Positions 8,051 through 16,959 of a stretch of 64,000 nucleotides of DNA are shown here, in pieces (within the stretch, counting starts at the first letter, position 1; each line of letters starts with the position of its first letter). The notes under the pieces are model-generated. The model did not search any database, was not told where the DNA came from, and worked only from the letters and a program-made list of their open reading frames with translations. The position numbers and the translations under genes are program-made. The stretch comes from Hoeflea prorocentri (GTDB lineage Bacteria; Pseudomonadota; Alphaproteobacteria; Rhizobiales; Rhizobiaceae), in NCBI RefSeq assembly GCF_027944115.1, contig NZ_JAPJZI010000001.1:4464001-4528000 (forward strand), read 5' to 3'.

Positions 8051-9250
8051 ATGCAGGACAACAAGTGGGGAGTGCTCTGCACGATCGGCTTTGCCCTGGT
8101 GCTGACACTCTCGACATGGTTTTCTGCAACGGCGGTCGCGACTGAGTTGCAACATGCGCTGGATATGACAGCCGGGCAGATTGCCTGGATGACGAATGGC
8201 GTTCAACTGGGCTTTGTGACCGGAGCGCTTCTGGCGAGTTTCTTCTCGATTGCCGATGTCTGGCCGATGACCCGGGTGCTGGCCATTGGTGCCGTGGCGG
8301 CGGGCCTTGCCAATGCCTCTCTTCTTCTCGAGCCGGGCGCAGGCTTTGCCATAGCGGCGCGGTTTATTACCGGAGCGTCTCTGGCGCTGGTCTATCCGAC
8401 AGCAATGAAATTCATCGGCACATGGTTCAAGACCGGACGCGGTCTGGCCATGGGAGCCGTCGTCGGCGCGCTGACCCTCGGCTCGGCATCGCCGCATCTG
8501 ATCCGCGCCCTTGAAGTCGGGTTCGACTGGCGTTTGATCATCGCGATCACGTCGGTGGCGTGTTTTGTCTCGGTTCTGATTTTCCTGACCCTCAAGGAAG
8601 GTCCCTATCCATTCAAGTCGGCACAGTTCAGTCCTGGGCAGATCCGCGCTGTTGTCCGGAACCGTCCCGCAATGCTGGCTAATTTCGGCTATTTTGGACA
8701 TATGTGGGAGCTTTACGCCTTCTGGGGATGGCTGTTGGCATTTGTCGCAGCGGCACAGCTGAGCGGGCTTGACCTGCGCAATGCCTCCCTTTTGACATTC
8801 GCCGCGATCGCCATGGGCGCGCCCGGCTGCATACTGGCCGGTTGGCTTGCCGACCGGATCGGGCGCTGCCTGACGGCTGCCCTTTGCATGGCAATATCCG
8901 GCACCTGCGCCGTGTTGATCGGGTTTGTCTATGCCGGGCCTGCGATGCTGTTTGTCGCCATCGCCTTGGTCTGGGGTTTCACGACCGTAGCCGACAGCGC
9001 CCAGTTCTCGGCGGCCGTCAGCGAGGTCGCGGATCCGACGCTGGTTGGCTCCAGCCTTGCCTTCCAGATGGGCGTCGGTTTTGCGATCACGATTTTTACC
9101 ATCTGGCTGATGCCGCAGATTGCCGAGGCGATCGGCAGCTGGCGATGGACCTTTCTGTTTCTCGCGCCCGGCCCGTTTCTGGGAGTCCTGGCAATGCTGA
9201 GCCTCAGAGCGCATCCCGAAGCAATCAGAATTGCCAACGGCAAGCGTTAA
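8051..9250 (+). CDS. MFS transporter
   Basis: Major facilitator protein of 399 residues with about twelve hydrophobic segments. It begins only two bases after the MaoC stop, so it is part of the operon. The loop after helix 2 carries the DVWPMTR segment in place of the usual GxLaDrxGrr motif, while the equivalent loop in the second half is AGWLADRIGRCLTA. It probably carries the acid or keto compound that the operon degrades into the cell, but direction and substrate cannot be read from sequence. Confidence 0.85.
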   Translation: MQDNKWGVLCTIGFALVLTLSTWFSATAVATELQHALDMTAGQIAWMTNGVQLGFVTGALLASFFSIADVWPMTRVLAIGAVAAGLANASLLLEPGAGFAIAARFITGASLALVYPTAMKFIGTWFKTGRGLAMGAVVGALTLGSASPHLIRALEVGFDWRLIIAITSVACFVSVLIFLTLKEGPYPFKSAQFSPGQIRAVVRNRPAMLANFGYFGHMWELYAFWGWLLAFVAAAQLSGLDLRNASLLTFAAIAMGAPGCILAGWLADRIGRCLTAALCMAISGTCAVLIGFVYAGPAMLFVAIALVWGFTTVADSAQFSAAVSEVADPTLVGSSLAFQMGVGFAITIFTIWLMPQIAEAIGSWRWTFLFLAPGPFLGVLAMLSLRAHPEAIRIANGKR

Positions 9251-9275
9251 ACCACATTCCCAGGGAGGATTTTAC

Positions 9276-10700
9276 ATGCGCAACAGCACGGACAAGTTTT
9301 ACATCAACGGTGCCTGGGTGCGTCCGGTTTCCGAGGATGTTCATGAGCTGATCAACCCCGCGGACGAAACTGCTGTCGCCAAAATCCCGATGGCCAATGA
9401 AGCCGACGTCAATGCGGCTGTCGAGGCGGCCCGCATCGCCTTCGACTCCTATTCGATGACCACCCGCGACGAACGCCTCGACCTGCTGCGGAAACTGCTG
9501 GAACTCTACAATGCGGCCTATGACGAGATTGCCGATCTGATGGTGCTTGAGATGGGTACGACGCGGTCCTTTTCCAAGGCGGCTCAGGCCTGGGTCGGCA
9601 CGGCGCATCTGGAAAATGCGATTGCCGCGCTGGAAAGGGAAGTCTTTGAAGAGATGCGCGGCTCGACCCTGATCTCCAAGGAGCCGATTGGCGTTTGCGC
9701 GCTCATTACGCCGTGGAACTGGCCGATGAACCAGCTTGTGGTCAAAGCCGCGCCGGCGCTTGCGGCCGGTTGCACGATGGTTGCCAAACCGTCTGAGTAT
9801 TCCCCGCTTTCGTCGATCCGCTTCGCCGAACTGGTGCATGAGGCCGGGTTCCCCGCCGGGGTCTACAACCACATCACCGGAGCCGGCGAGGTGGCCGGTG
9901 AATGCCTGTCGCGTCATCCGGATGTCGACATGGTTTCGATCACGGGTTCGACCCGCGCCGGGGTGGCGGTTGCGAAGGCGGCGGCCGAAACGGTCAAGCG
10001 CGTCACGCAGGAACTCGGCGGAAAATCCGCTAATATCGTCATGCGGGATGTTGATGTCGAAAAGGCCGTGCGCGACGGTGTTGATGCCTGTTACATCAAT
10101 TGCGGCCAGGCCTGCCGGGCACCGTCACGCCTGCTCATTCCGATGGAATATATGGAGCAGGCGAAAGTCTGGGCGAAGGAAGCCGCCGATGCGCATGATG
10201 TCGGCGATCCCATGTCCGACGTAAAGCTCGGACCGGTGGTGAACGAACTTCAGTTCAAGCGCATCCAGTCGCTGATCCAGGCGGGCATCGATGAAGGTGC
10301 GACTTTGGTTGCCGGGGGAACCGGACTGCCGGAGGGGCTGCGCAAGGGCTTCTATGTAAAGCCCACGGTTTTTGCCGATGTGACCAATGACATGACGATT
10401 GCACGGGAAGAGGTGTTCGGGCCGGTGATTGCGCTCATCGGTTACGAGAGCGAGGACGATGCCGTGCGGATCGCCAACGACACGGTCTATGGTCTGTCAG
10501 GTTATATCCAGTGTGCGGACATGGACAAGGCAAGGTCAATTGCCCGCCGCTTGCGTGTCGGTTCGATCTGGATCAACGGTGCCGACTGGGAAGCCGAGGC
10601 TCCATTCGGCGGCTACAAGCAATCGGGCAACGGACGCGAGCATGCCGAGTGGGGCCTTGAAGACTATCTTGAGGTCAAGTCAACCGCCGGATACGCTTGA
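9276..10700 (+). CDS. NAD(P)-dependent aldehyde dehydrogenase
   Basis: Aldehyde dehydrogenase of 474 residues with the nucleophile Cys280 in INCGQACRAPSR, general base Glu246 in TQELGGKSAN, the NAD motif ITPWNWPMNQ and the C-terminal PFGGYKQSGNGRE. It oxidises an aldehyde to the acid. The ATG at 9276 has a GGAGG site eight bases upstream (9264-9268); the longer open frame from 9231 runs into the MFS gene and is rejected. Its position after the Cys-less thiolase-fold protein would suit oxidation of an aldehyde released by retro-aldol cleavage (inference). Confidence 0.92.
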   Translation: MRNSTDKFYINGAWVRPVSEDVHELINPADETAVAKIPMANEADVNAAVEAARIAFDSYSMTTRDERLDLLRKLLELYNAAYDEIADLMVLEMGTTRSFSKAAQAWVGTAHLENAIAALEREVFEEMRGSTLISKEPIGVCALITPWNWPMNQLVVKAAPALAAGCTMVAKPSEYSPLSSIRFAELVHEAGFPAGVYNHITGAGEVAGECLSRHPDVDMVSITGSTRAGVAVAKAAAETVKRVTQELGGKSANIVMRDVDVEKAVRDGVDACYINCGQACRAPSRLLIPMEYMEQAKVWAKEAADAHDVGDPMSDVKLGPVVNELQFKRIQSLIQAGIDEGATLVAGGTGLPEGLRKGFYVKPTVFADVTNDMTIAREEVFGPVIALIGYESEDDAVRIANDTVYGLSGYIQCADMDKARSIARRLRVGSIWINGADWEAEAPFGGYKQSGNGREHAEWGLEDYLEVKSTAGYA

Positions 10701-10723
10701 GGCACAGTTACGGACAGGTCGAT

Positions 10724-11899
10724 ATGGTCGAGATTTACATAGCCGCCGCCAAACGCACGCCGATCGGCAAACTCGGAGGCGCTCTGGGCGAGATGTCGGC
10801 TGCCGATCTCGGAGCTGCTGTCATTGACAGCATCATGTCTGAACTCGACCTTGGTCCGGACGCGGTTGACGAGGTGATCATGGGTCAGGTGCTTACGGGC
10901 GGCGCGGGGCAGAACCCGGCGCGCCAGGCCGCCCTGCAGGCCGGTTTGCCGAATACAATACCGGCGATGACCGTCAATCAGGTTTGCGGTGCAGGACAGC
11001 GCTCGATCCATCTCGCAGCGCAGGCCATCAAATGTGGAGATGCCGATCTGATCGTTGCCGGCGGTCAGGATTCCATGACCCGCGCGCCGCAGGTTGTCTA
11101 CAATACGCGCAACGGCCAGAAGGCTGCGCCGCATATGGCCGATTCGATGATTGTCGACGGTCTTTGGGATGTCTTCAACGATATCCATATGGGCGAAACC
11201 GTCGAACAGCTTGCGACCCGTTTTCAGATCACACGCGAAGATCAGGACACATTCGCCGTCCATTCCCAGGCAAAGACGGCCAAGGCCGTCGAGGAAGGGC
11301 GTTTTGAAAGCCAGATTGTTCCGATCAGGCTCAAAGGCGCAAAGGACGAGCGGATCGTCTCGGCAGACGAGCACCCCCGTCCGGGCGCCACGGCGCAAAA
11401 ACTGGCCGCGCTCAAACCGGTGTTCTCGGAAACCGGGACGATTACGGCCGGAAACTCTTCCGGGTTGAACGACGGAGCCGCAGCCGTGCTGGTCGGCAGC
11501 GAGGAAAAGCTGTCGGAACTTGGATTGGAGCCCCTGGTGCGGGTCGTGTCCTACGCTTCGGCGGCGCTTGATCCGATGGATATGGGACTGGGGCCGGTCC
11601 ATGCGATCAATGCGGCGATAAGAAAAGCCGGCTGGAGCGCGGACGGCGTCGACGTCTTCGAAATCAACGAGGCATTCGCAGCTCAGGCGATCGCGGTAAA
11701 CAAGTCCCTGGGTGTCGATCCGGCCAAGGTGAATGTCAATGGCGGAGCCATTGCACTCGGACACCCTCTGGCGGGGTCCGGCGGCAGGACGGTCGTCGCA
11801 CTGATCCACGAGATGCTTCGGCAGAATGCATATCGCGGCGTTGCCTCGCTCTGCATCGGCGGCGGGCAGGGTGTCGCGATCTGCCTGGAGCGCCCATAG
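10724..11899 (+). CDS. acetyl-CoA C-acetyltransferase (thiolase)
   Basis: Biosynthetic/degradative type II thiolase of 391 residues that interconverts acetoacetyl-CoA and two acetyl-CoA. All catalytic groups are present: Cys88 in NQVCGAGQRS, NEAFA, His347 in ALGHPLAGSGGR and Cys377 in CIGGGQG. This contrasts with the Cys-less paralogue at 6008. The ATG at 10724 follows GGACAGG; the open frame from a TTG at 10697 overlaps the aldehyde dehydrogenase and is less likely. As last gene of the operon it would finish the route from acetoacetate to acetyl-CoA together with the first gene. Confidence 0.93.
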   Translation: MVEIYIAAAKRTPIGKLGGALGEMSAADLGAAVIDSIMSELDLGPDAVDEVIMGQVLTGGAGQNPARQAALQAGLPNTIPAMTVNQVCGAGQRSIHLAAQAIKCGDADLIVAGGQDSMTRAPQVVYNTRNGQKAAPHMADSMIVDGLWDVFNDIHMGETVEQLATRFQITREDQDTFAVHSQAKTAKAVEEGRFESQIVPIRLKGAKDERIVSADEHPRPGATAQKLAALKPVFSETGTITAGNSSGLNDGAAAVLVGSEEKLSELGLEPLVRVVSYASAALDPMDMGLGPVHAINAAIRKAGWSADGVDVFEINEAFAAQAIAVNKSLGVDPAKVNVNGGAIALGHPLAGSGGRTVVALIHEMLRQNAYRGVASLCIGGGQGVAICLERP

Positions 11900-11994
11900 T
11901 CCGCACGGTGCCTCGAACGTGAATAGACGATGTTCGCCGAAATTGGCCTCGGCGTCTTGAAGATGTGCCGCAACCCTGGCTGTGTCACGCACAG

Positions 11995-12906
11995 TTAATC
12001 CGGTTGTGCCACCAGATGATCCAGCAGGAAATCGACTGCCGCCCTGATTTTGTTCAGGCGGTATTTTGGCTGATGATAGAGAAGGTAGATGCCTGGCGAA
12101 GGGCTTCTTGTCAGCGACAGATTGGCATCCTTCAACGCAATGGCTTTCAAGGAGCCATTGGCCAGCTGGTTTCGAACGCCCCATCTTGGAACGAGCGCCA
12201 GACCTGTCCCGCTGACCGCCTCGGCAACGAGCTCCTGTCCGATATTGCAGATGAAGGCGGGGCGGGTTCGGGCTTCGACCCATCCGCCATCGGTGTCCGC
12301 CTGCCAATGAATGATCCGTCCGGGAGCACGGTAGAGAATGGTTCGGTGTTTCTCCAGGTCCGAGAGTGTGTCCGGGAGACCGTATTGGTTCAAATATGCC
12401 GGCGCTGCTGTCAGGACATAGTCTTCATCGGCCAGTTTCCTGGCGATTGCGCGGTCCGGAGGATTTGCTGTTGCCCTTACGGCGATATCCACCTCGTTGC
12501 CCGACAGATCCGACAGCTGGTCGGTGAGCTCCACATCGACGACAAGGTCAGGATATTTCCGCCTGAGTTCCTTGATCGCCGGCAGGAGAAGCAAACGGCC
12601 ATATCCGGGTGTTGCGGTTATGCGCAGCGATCCCGAAGGTGAAGCCGCCCGATCCTTGATAAGGTCTTGCGCGTAATCAAGTGCCTCGATGCCGGATCGG
12701 ACATGCTCGAGATAGAATTCACCCAGCTCGGTCAGACGCACCACGCGGGTGGTGCGGTGTAGAAGCGAGACGCCGAGTTCGGTCTCCAAATCCTGTATCC
12801 GGCGGGAGATGGACGAAGCGGGCACACCGGTGGCTGCAGCCGCGGCAGTGAACCCCCCGAGATCGGCGACCTTGATGAAATAGTTGATGGCGCGCAGCCT
12901 ATCCAT
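11995..12906 (-). CDS. LysR-family transcriptional regulator
   Basis: 303 residues: N-terminal winged helix (AINYFIKVADLGGFTAAAAATGVPASSISRRIQDLE) and a periplasmic-binding-like effector domain ending in PKYRLNKIRAAVDFLLDHLV. The ATG at 12906 (MDRLRAINYF) is chosen; the frame is open to 12972, but the added residues are not part of the fold. It is divergent from the oxidoreductase at 13058, with an inverted repeat in between, the usual arrangement for a LysR protein controlling its neighbour. It converges on the thiolase gene. Confidence 0.92.
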   Translation of the reverse strand: MDRLRAINYFIKVADLGGFTAAAAATGVPASSISRRIQDLETELGVSLLHRTTRVVRLTELGEFYLEHVRSGIEALDYAQDLIKDRAASPSGSLRITATPGYGRLLLLPAIKELRRKYPDLVVDVELTDQLSDLSGNEVDIAVRATANPPDRAIARKLADEDYVLTAAPAYLNQYGLPDTLSDLEKHRTILYRAPGRIIHWQADTDGGWVEARTRPAFICNIGQELVAEAVSGTGLALVPRWGVRNQLANGSLKAIALKDANLSLTRSPSPGIYLLYHQPKYRLNKIRAAVDFLLDHLVAQPD

Positions 12907-12978
12907 TCCGCTTCGGCAACCTAAACGTTTCTTGGTCCAAGATTGCTTATTATTGCTATAAAGACAATACACATCGCA

Positions 12979-13004
12979 AATATCGCAGGATTATCAGCGA
13001 TATT
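12979..13004. promoter_or_regulatory. inverted repeat, probable LysR operator
   Basis: Perfect eight-base arms AATATCGC (12979-12986) and GCGATATT (12997-13004) separated by ten bases, midway between the divergent LysR and oxidoreductase genes. Arm size and spacing suit LysR recognition sites. The surrounding 150 bases are AT-rich and should hold both promoters. Confidence 0.55.
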
Positions 13005-13057
13005 CGTACTCCATATAATAAAAACGACAATAATTGGCAATTGCAGGAGTACGATCG

Positions 13058-14041
13058 ATGAAAGTCATAGAGTTTTCCGAGTTGGGTAATCCCGCCGATG
13101 TTCTCAAGCTGAAGGAACGGCCTTCCCGGGCTCCCGGCGCCGATGAGGTGCGTGTGAGAATCCTGGCAACGCCGATCCATCCGGCGAACCTGCTGCAGAT
13201 AGCCGGACAGTACGCGGCGACACCGCAACTGCCTGACATACCCGGTGGCGAAGGTATTGCCGAGGTCCTGGAGGTCGGGGACGGTGTCGAGCATATCCGT
13301 CCCGGGCAGAAGGTGCTTTTGGCAGGTGCAGGAGGCTCCTGGCGTGATGAACTCACGGCCCCTGCAGGGGCGTTTATCCCGGCCCCGGACGGCGATGTTG
13401 AACAGCTCTCGATGCTGGTTGTCAATCCACTGACGGCGCATCTTCTTTTGTCCGCGTTCAGGGAACTGAATGACGGGGACTGGATCATCCAGAGCGCCGC
13501 CAACTCCGCCGTGGGAGAAATGGTTGTCCAACTTGCCGCAAAACGCGGCATCAGAACGGTCAATATTGTGCGCCGGGAATCCCAGGTGGAACATCTGAAA
13601 ACCATTGGCGGCGATGTTGTATTGACCGATGGACCGGATTTGTCAGAGCGCGTTACAGCGGCAACCGGCGGTGCGCCCGTCCTGCTCGCACTGGACAGTG
13701 TCGCCGGAGCTACGTTCGAGCGCCTTTTAGGCACTCTGGCCTATGGTGCGACCATCGTTTCCTACGGTGTTCTGTCCGGTCAAATGCCGCAACTGAACCT
13801 GCAATCGATGATCGCCAACGGAATCCACGTGCGTGGTTTCTGGCTCGCCAAATGGTTTGAAACGGCAACGGCTGAGGACAGGCAGGCCGCGTTCAGCGTC
13901 CTCATGCCCTTGATCGCAAGCGGCCAGGTGAAAACCCGGGTCGATTCCCGTTTTCCGTTGGAGGAAATCAGGCAAGCCGTGATCCGGGCCTCCGAAAGCG
14001 GCCGCGACGGCAAGGTCCTGCTTATGCCTGGTGCCAGTTGA
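13058..14041 (+). CDS. zinc-less MDR oxidoreductase (quinone reductase/enoyl reductase-like)
   Basis: Medium-chain dehydrogenase of 327 residues without the zinc-binding cysteines. The N-terminal GroES-like domain (HPANLLQIAGQYAATPQLPDIPGGEG) and the nucleotide fold with QSAANSAVGEMVVQLAAKRG place it near 2-enoyl-thioester reductases (MECR/ETR type) and quinone reductases; it would use NADPH. The start at 13058 has CAGGAGT eight bases upstream. It is probably activated or repressed by the divergent LysR protein through the inverted repeat at 12979-13004. Confidence 0.85.
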   Translation: MKVIEFSELGNPADVLKLKERPSRAPGADEVRVRILATPIHPANLLQIAGQYAATPQLPDIPGGEGIAEVLEVGDGVEHIRPGQKVLLAGAGGSWRDELTAPAGAFIPAPDGDVEQLSMLVVNPLTAHLLLSAFRELNDGDWIIQSAANSAVGEMVVQLAAKRGIRTVNIVRRESQVEHLKTIGGDVVLTDGPDLSERVTAATGGAPVLLALDSVAGATFERLLGTLAYGATIVSYGVLSGQMPQLNLQSMIANGIHVRGFWLAKWFETATAEDRQAAFSVLMPLIASGQVKTRVDSRFPLEEIRQAVIRASESGRDGKVLLMPGAS

Positions 14042-14113
14042 GGCCAGGCGTCGGACACCGGACAAGTCGTTCATGAAACCAGACCGCCGAGCAGCGGAAG
14101 GGATGAAACAACA

Positions 14114-14560
14114 ATGGAGACCATGATGACACTGCCCATCTACTCGGCGCTGCTTGGCGCAGCACTGCTGGTGGTTCAGAATCTGCTGATGCTGACGGTC
14201 GGCATATACCGAACACGTACCGGCAAGAGTGCCGGCGTCGACGGCGATATCAAGCTGGAACGCCTTGCGCGGCGCCACGGCAACCTGGCGGAAAACGCAG
14301 CTATTTTTGTGGCGGTGCTGACGCTTTATGAACTGCTTGCGGGTCAGACGGCTTTTGCACTTTGGATAGCGCTTCTGTTCGCCTTTGCCCGCTTGCTGCA
14401 TATTGCCGGCTTCTCCGATCAGGCCGGCTCGCATCTGGTTGGCGCTGAGGGATCAAAGAAGATATTCGTCATGATGCGTGGCGGTGGCGCGGGCCTCTCG
14501 GCTGTCGCATCGCTTCTGCTGGGAATTAATCTGGCCCTTGCAGCGATGGCGGTGTTCTGA
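14114..14560 (+). CDS. MAPEG-family membrane protein
   Basis: 148 residues, four hydrophobic segments. The loop after the first helix carries GIYRTRTGKSAGVDGD, followed by LARRHGNLAENAAIFVAVLTLYELL, the pattern of membrane-associated eicosanoid/glutathione proteins. Bacterial members are membrane glutathione transferase-like proteins of unclear substrate. The start could be the ATG at 14114 or at 14123/14126. The gene follows the oxidoreductase by 72 bases and may be cotranscribed. The insertion sequence begins 25 bases after its stop. Confidence 0.85.
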   Translation: METMMTLPIYSALLGAALLVVQNLLMLTVGIYRTRTGKSAGVDGDIKLERLARRHGNLAENAAIFVAVLTLYELLAGQTAFALWIALLFAFARLLHIAGFSDQAGSHLVGAEGSKKIFVMMRGGGAGLSAVASLLLGINLALAAMAVF

Positions 14561-14584
14561 CCGCCCTGCAGATATTTTGTCCTA

Positions 14585-15431
14585 GGCTGAGAACTCATAC
14601 AATTCTCTGATTTGTCTTGTCTTTTTTTCCACTGAATGGGTTTGCTTTGATGGAGAAGATCATGGCCAACTTGTTTTGGCTTTCAGATGAGGCATGGATA
14701 GCACCAGAACCGCATTTGCCTAAGGCTAAACCTTGCAAGCCCCGTGTTGATGACTGCAGGGTGATTTCCGGTACTCTTCATGTTCTCAAGACCGGTTGCC
14801 GCTGGCGTGACGTACCGGCCGCCTATGGTCCACCAACGACGGCCTATGACCGTTACAATAGATGGTCGCTGCGTGGCACCTGGCAACGGATATTTGCAAG
14901 AATGGCCGCCACCGGTACTGTTCCGGAAGAACTTTCAATCGACAGCACATACGTCAAGGCCCATCGCTCGGCATCCGGCTCAAAAAGGCGGAGTACACGG
15001 AAGCGGTTGGCCGCTCACGTGGCGGAAGAACGAGCAAAATCCATGCTTTGGCCGACGATCAAGGCAGACCGGTCGCCACTGCCCTGAACCCAGGCAATAT
15101 TGCTGATATCTCCATGGCGATCCCATTGATGGAAGGGGTGGAGTGCCCAAAAAAGGCTGCTGGCCGACAAGGCCTATGATGCAGACAAGTTCAGGACTTG
15201 GCTATCAAACCGAAACACCCAGGCCGTCATACCGTCAACCGCATCACGCAGAACACCCTATCCGATCGACCGCTGCGCATATCGACGCAGAAATGTGATT
15301 GAGCGGCTGTTCTGCAAACTCAAAAGTTGGCGCCGCATTGCAACCAGATATTATCGCCACGCACAAAATTACCTGTCAGCCATTGCATTAGCGGCGCTCA
15401 TAATTGAGTGGACCTGAATGAGTCCTCTACC
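14585..15431 (+). mobile_element. IS5-family (IS427-type) insertion sequence
   Basis: An 847-base element. The imperfect terminal inverted repeats match at 13 of 17 positions: GGCTGAGAACTCATACA at 14585-14601, and its counterpart at 15415-15431, which reads GGTAGAGGACTCATTCA on the other strand. The dinucleotide TA flanks both ends (14583-14584 and 15432-15433), as expected for the TA target duplication of this group. The single transposase gene fills the element but is split by two indels. It marks the left border of the AT-rich patch. Confidence 0.75.
14662..15417 (+). pseudogene. IS5-family transposase, two compensating frameshifts
   Basis: Starts MANLFWLSDEAWIAPEPHLPK at the ATG 14662, after a GGAGAAG site. 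The first frame runs to SASGSK near 14985. There one base is missing at a run of five A, and the protein continues one frame back as KKAEYTEAVGRSRGGRTSKI. At a run of six A near 15149-15154 one extra base returns it to the original frame (LLADKAYDADKFRTW), ending NYLSAIALAALIIEWT. DDE-type features (IDSTYVKAHRSASG, LADKAYD, RNVIERLFCKLK) are all present. The first slip might be a programmed -1 shift, known in the IS427 group, but the second needs a +1 change, so mutation or homopolymer sequencing error is likelier. Confidence 0.75.
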
Positions 15432-15698
15432 TACCGCTTCATGTTCACAATAAATCTATTGGGAGCGACAATTTTGAATCGCTGAAGACTGTTTTGCTAC
15501 CAATTGTCAAACGGCTGATCTCGACAATGCGGCGAGCTTATCTGAACCATTTGTATAAAATCCCAAAAAAAATTCCGATCATCTGGAAGCTATCTGCGAC
15601 GCCATTCTTGGTGAGGTCAAGACAGAGTTCGCCAAGGGCCTTACGGAACCAGAGTATGTCAGAAAGATTGGAGTTTTTCTGATGGTTCACCCGCAGGA
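15432..15698. other. AT-rich gap with an ORF remnant
   Basis: No intact gene is seen. In one frame (from about 15559, after a TAA) the + strand reads SDHLEAICDAILGEVKTEF and then AKGLTEPEYVRKIGVFLM, which looks protein-like. The frame upstream of it also reads plausibly (DLDNAASLSEPF) but is closed by stops, and downstream it runs antisense into the gene at 15699. This may be the tail of a gene broken by the insertion sequence or by decay. No family was recognised. Confidence 0.35.
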
Positions 15699-16160
15699 TT
15701 ATGCAACCGAAAGATCAGAACTGGATCTGTTCTCATCATTCTGTTTTCCGAACAGATCATCAGAAATAAGTCCAATATAAGCTCCAAAGCATGTTTCGAT
15801 TGCACCCAATACAAGCGTGAGACCTTCGATTCCAATGTTACCGATTCCATGATGAACCATATAAATCAGGCCAAGGACTGATACGATGAGCACCAATGGC
15901 AAACCCAAGACCGTTGAAAAGTAAAACGCATTTACTTTTTTCCCCCGGCGTTTGTGTGTCGCTGTGGACAAGATGTGCTTCAATCCAGCCATAGCAGTTA
16001 TTGCCAATACTGGACTCGCCATCAGCACCACCTGGATACCTTTCTGTATGTCTTGAAAGGGTGAAAACAATACCAACATTAAAATGCCGTAAGCGACAAT
16101 CGCGAAATGGCCAATCAAGATTATCGCAGCCGCCATGAGCCGCGTTTCACGCTGATACAT
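15699..16160 (-). CDS. hypothetical membrane protein, 153 residues
   Basis: Not recognised. Four hydrophobic segments are visible (IILIGHFAIVAYGILMLVLF; VVLMASPVLAITAMAGL; VLGLPLVLIVSVLGLIYMV; GLTLVLGAIETCFGAYIGLI), with a basic loop THKRRGKKVNAF between the second and third. The C-terminal tail is polar. It lies 12 bases after the stop of the gene at 16173-16880 in the same direction, so the two probably form an operon. Low GC and AT-rich codons unlike the core genes suggest horizontal origin. Confidence 0.6.
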   Translation of the reverse strand: MYQRETRLMAAAIILIGHFAIVAYGILMLVLFSPFQDIQKGIQVVLMASPVLAITAMAGLKHILSTATHKRRGKKVNAFYFSTVLGLPLVLIVSVLGLIYMVHHGIGNIGIEGLTLVLGAIETCFGAYIGLISDDLFGKQNDENRSSSDLSVA

Positions 16161-16172
16161 TGCATCGCTCCA

Positions 16173-16880
16173 CTAGAGTCTACAGTCCCCAACAATTCGC
16201 TGAACTTCTTCAAGTCGGTTTGCATCAGGCCTGTAGTAATCAAATCTGCCCTCCTCATCATATGCAAATTCTACTCTGCATTCATCATCTGTAAGGAAAT
16301 GCTCATCAAATACGAAGAAATAGGCGAATACATTAGCCGCTAATCCAACGGCACGTGCTCCACTGGAGCTTATGCCCGTTTCACCAGGACCGATCAAATC
16401 CAATCCCTCCAAGAAGCTAACGACAATAATATCTTTCGTAGGATCGGCATGTTGAGCGCAGTAAATTTCTCCAAAGAAGTCCTCCCGTTTAGGGTCCTTT
16501 GGAAGTAATCGGTATCCCATCTTTGCAGTATATTCTTTACGGAGGAATGGATCCGTAGCACTCCCATTGAAACGCACAGCTTTTCCATCAAACCCCGGAA
16601 GGGAGCTGAATTGAATTCTATCCGGGAGCTCTAGAATTGTGGCTAGGTGCCGAGAATACGGATCTCGCATCTCGACTAACACTTCATCCAAAAATCTGCC
16701 ACAACCCTCCAAAGAATCCTCCTCTAACATCTCCAATGAGATCGAGTGTTGCCATCGTCTATGAAACACGCGGAACTCAGCTTCTCGGGTTGAAAACTGA
16801 ACCGGGACAGTCTGGCTATTGTCGACAACGGGAAGATAAAACAGGCTGAATAAAGTCGCTGCAAACCCAAGTACTAACAT
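16173..16880 (-). CDS. hypothetical N-anchored protein, 235 residues
   Basis: Not recognised. A hydrophobic N-terminal segment (MLVLGFAATLFSLFYLPVV) suggests a membrane anchor or uncleaved signal, leaving about 215 mostly acidic residues outside the membrane. It has three cysteines in the exported part (in EGCGRFL, IYCAQH and DECRVEF) plus one near the end (GDCRL), possibly two disulphides. First gene of a probable pair with the membrane protein downstream. It is AT-rich like the rest of the patch. No enzymatic motif was seen. Confidence 0.6.
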   Translation of the reverse strand: MLVLGFAATLFSLFYLPVVDNSQTVPVQFSTREAEFRVFHRRWQHSISLEMLEEDSLEGCGRFLDEVLVEMRDPYSRHLATILELPDRIQFSSLPGFDGKAVRFNGSATDPFLRKEYTAKMGYRLLPKDPKREDFFGEIYCAQHADPTKDIIVVSFLEGLDLIGPGETGISSSGARAVGLAANVFAYFFVFDEHFLTDDECRVEFAYDEEGRFDYYRPDANRLEEVQRIVGDCRL

Positions 16881-16959
16881 TCCTGTTCAACTCCGTTGCA
16901 GCAACACTGCAGGTGTGTATCATGCATTTACGTCAAAGAACCTAGTTGTAATTTAGTAT

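Noticed and set aside
10664-12307. 547-codon minus-strand open frame
   Set aside because: Antisense to the thiolase and running into the LysR gene in another frame; no protein-like pattern.
15494-15682. 62-codon + strand open frame
   Set aside because: No ribosome site or protein-like pattern; another frame in the same stretch looks more like a gene remnant.
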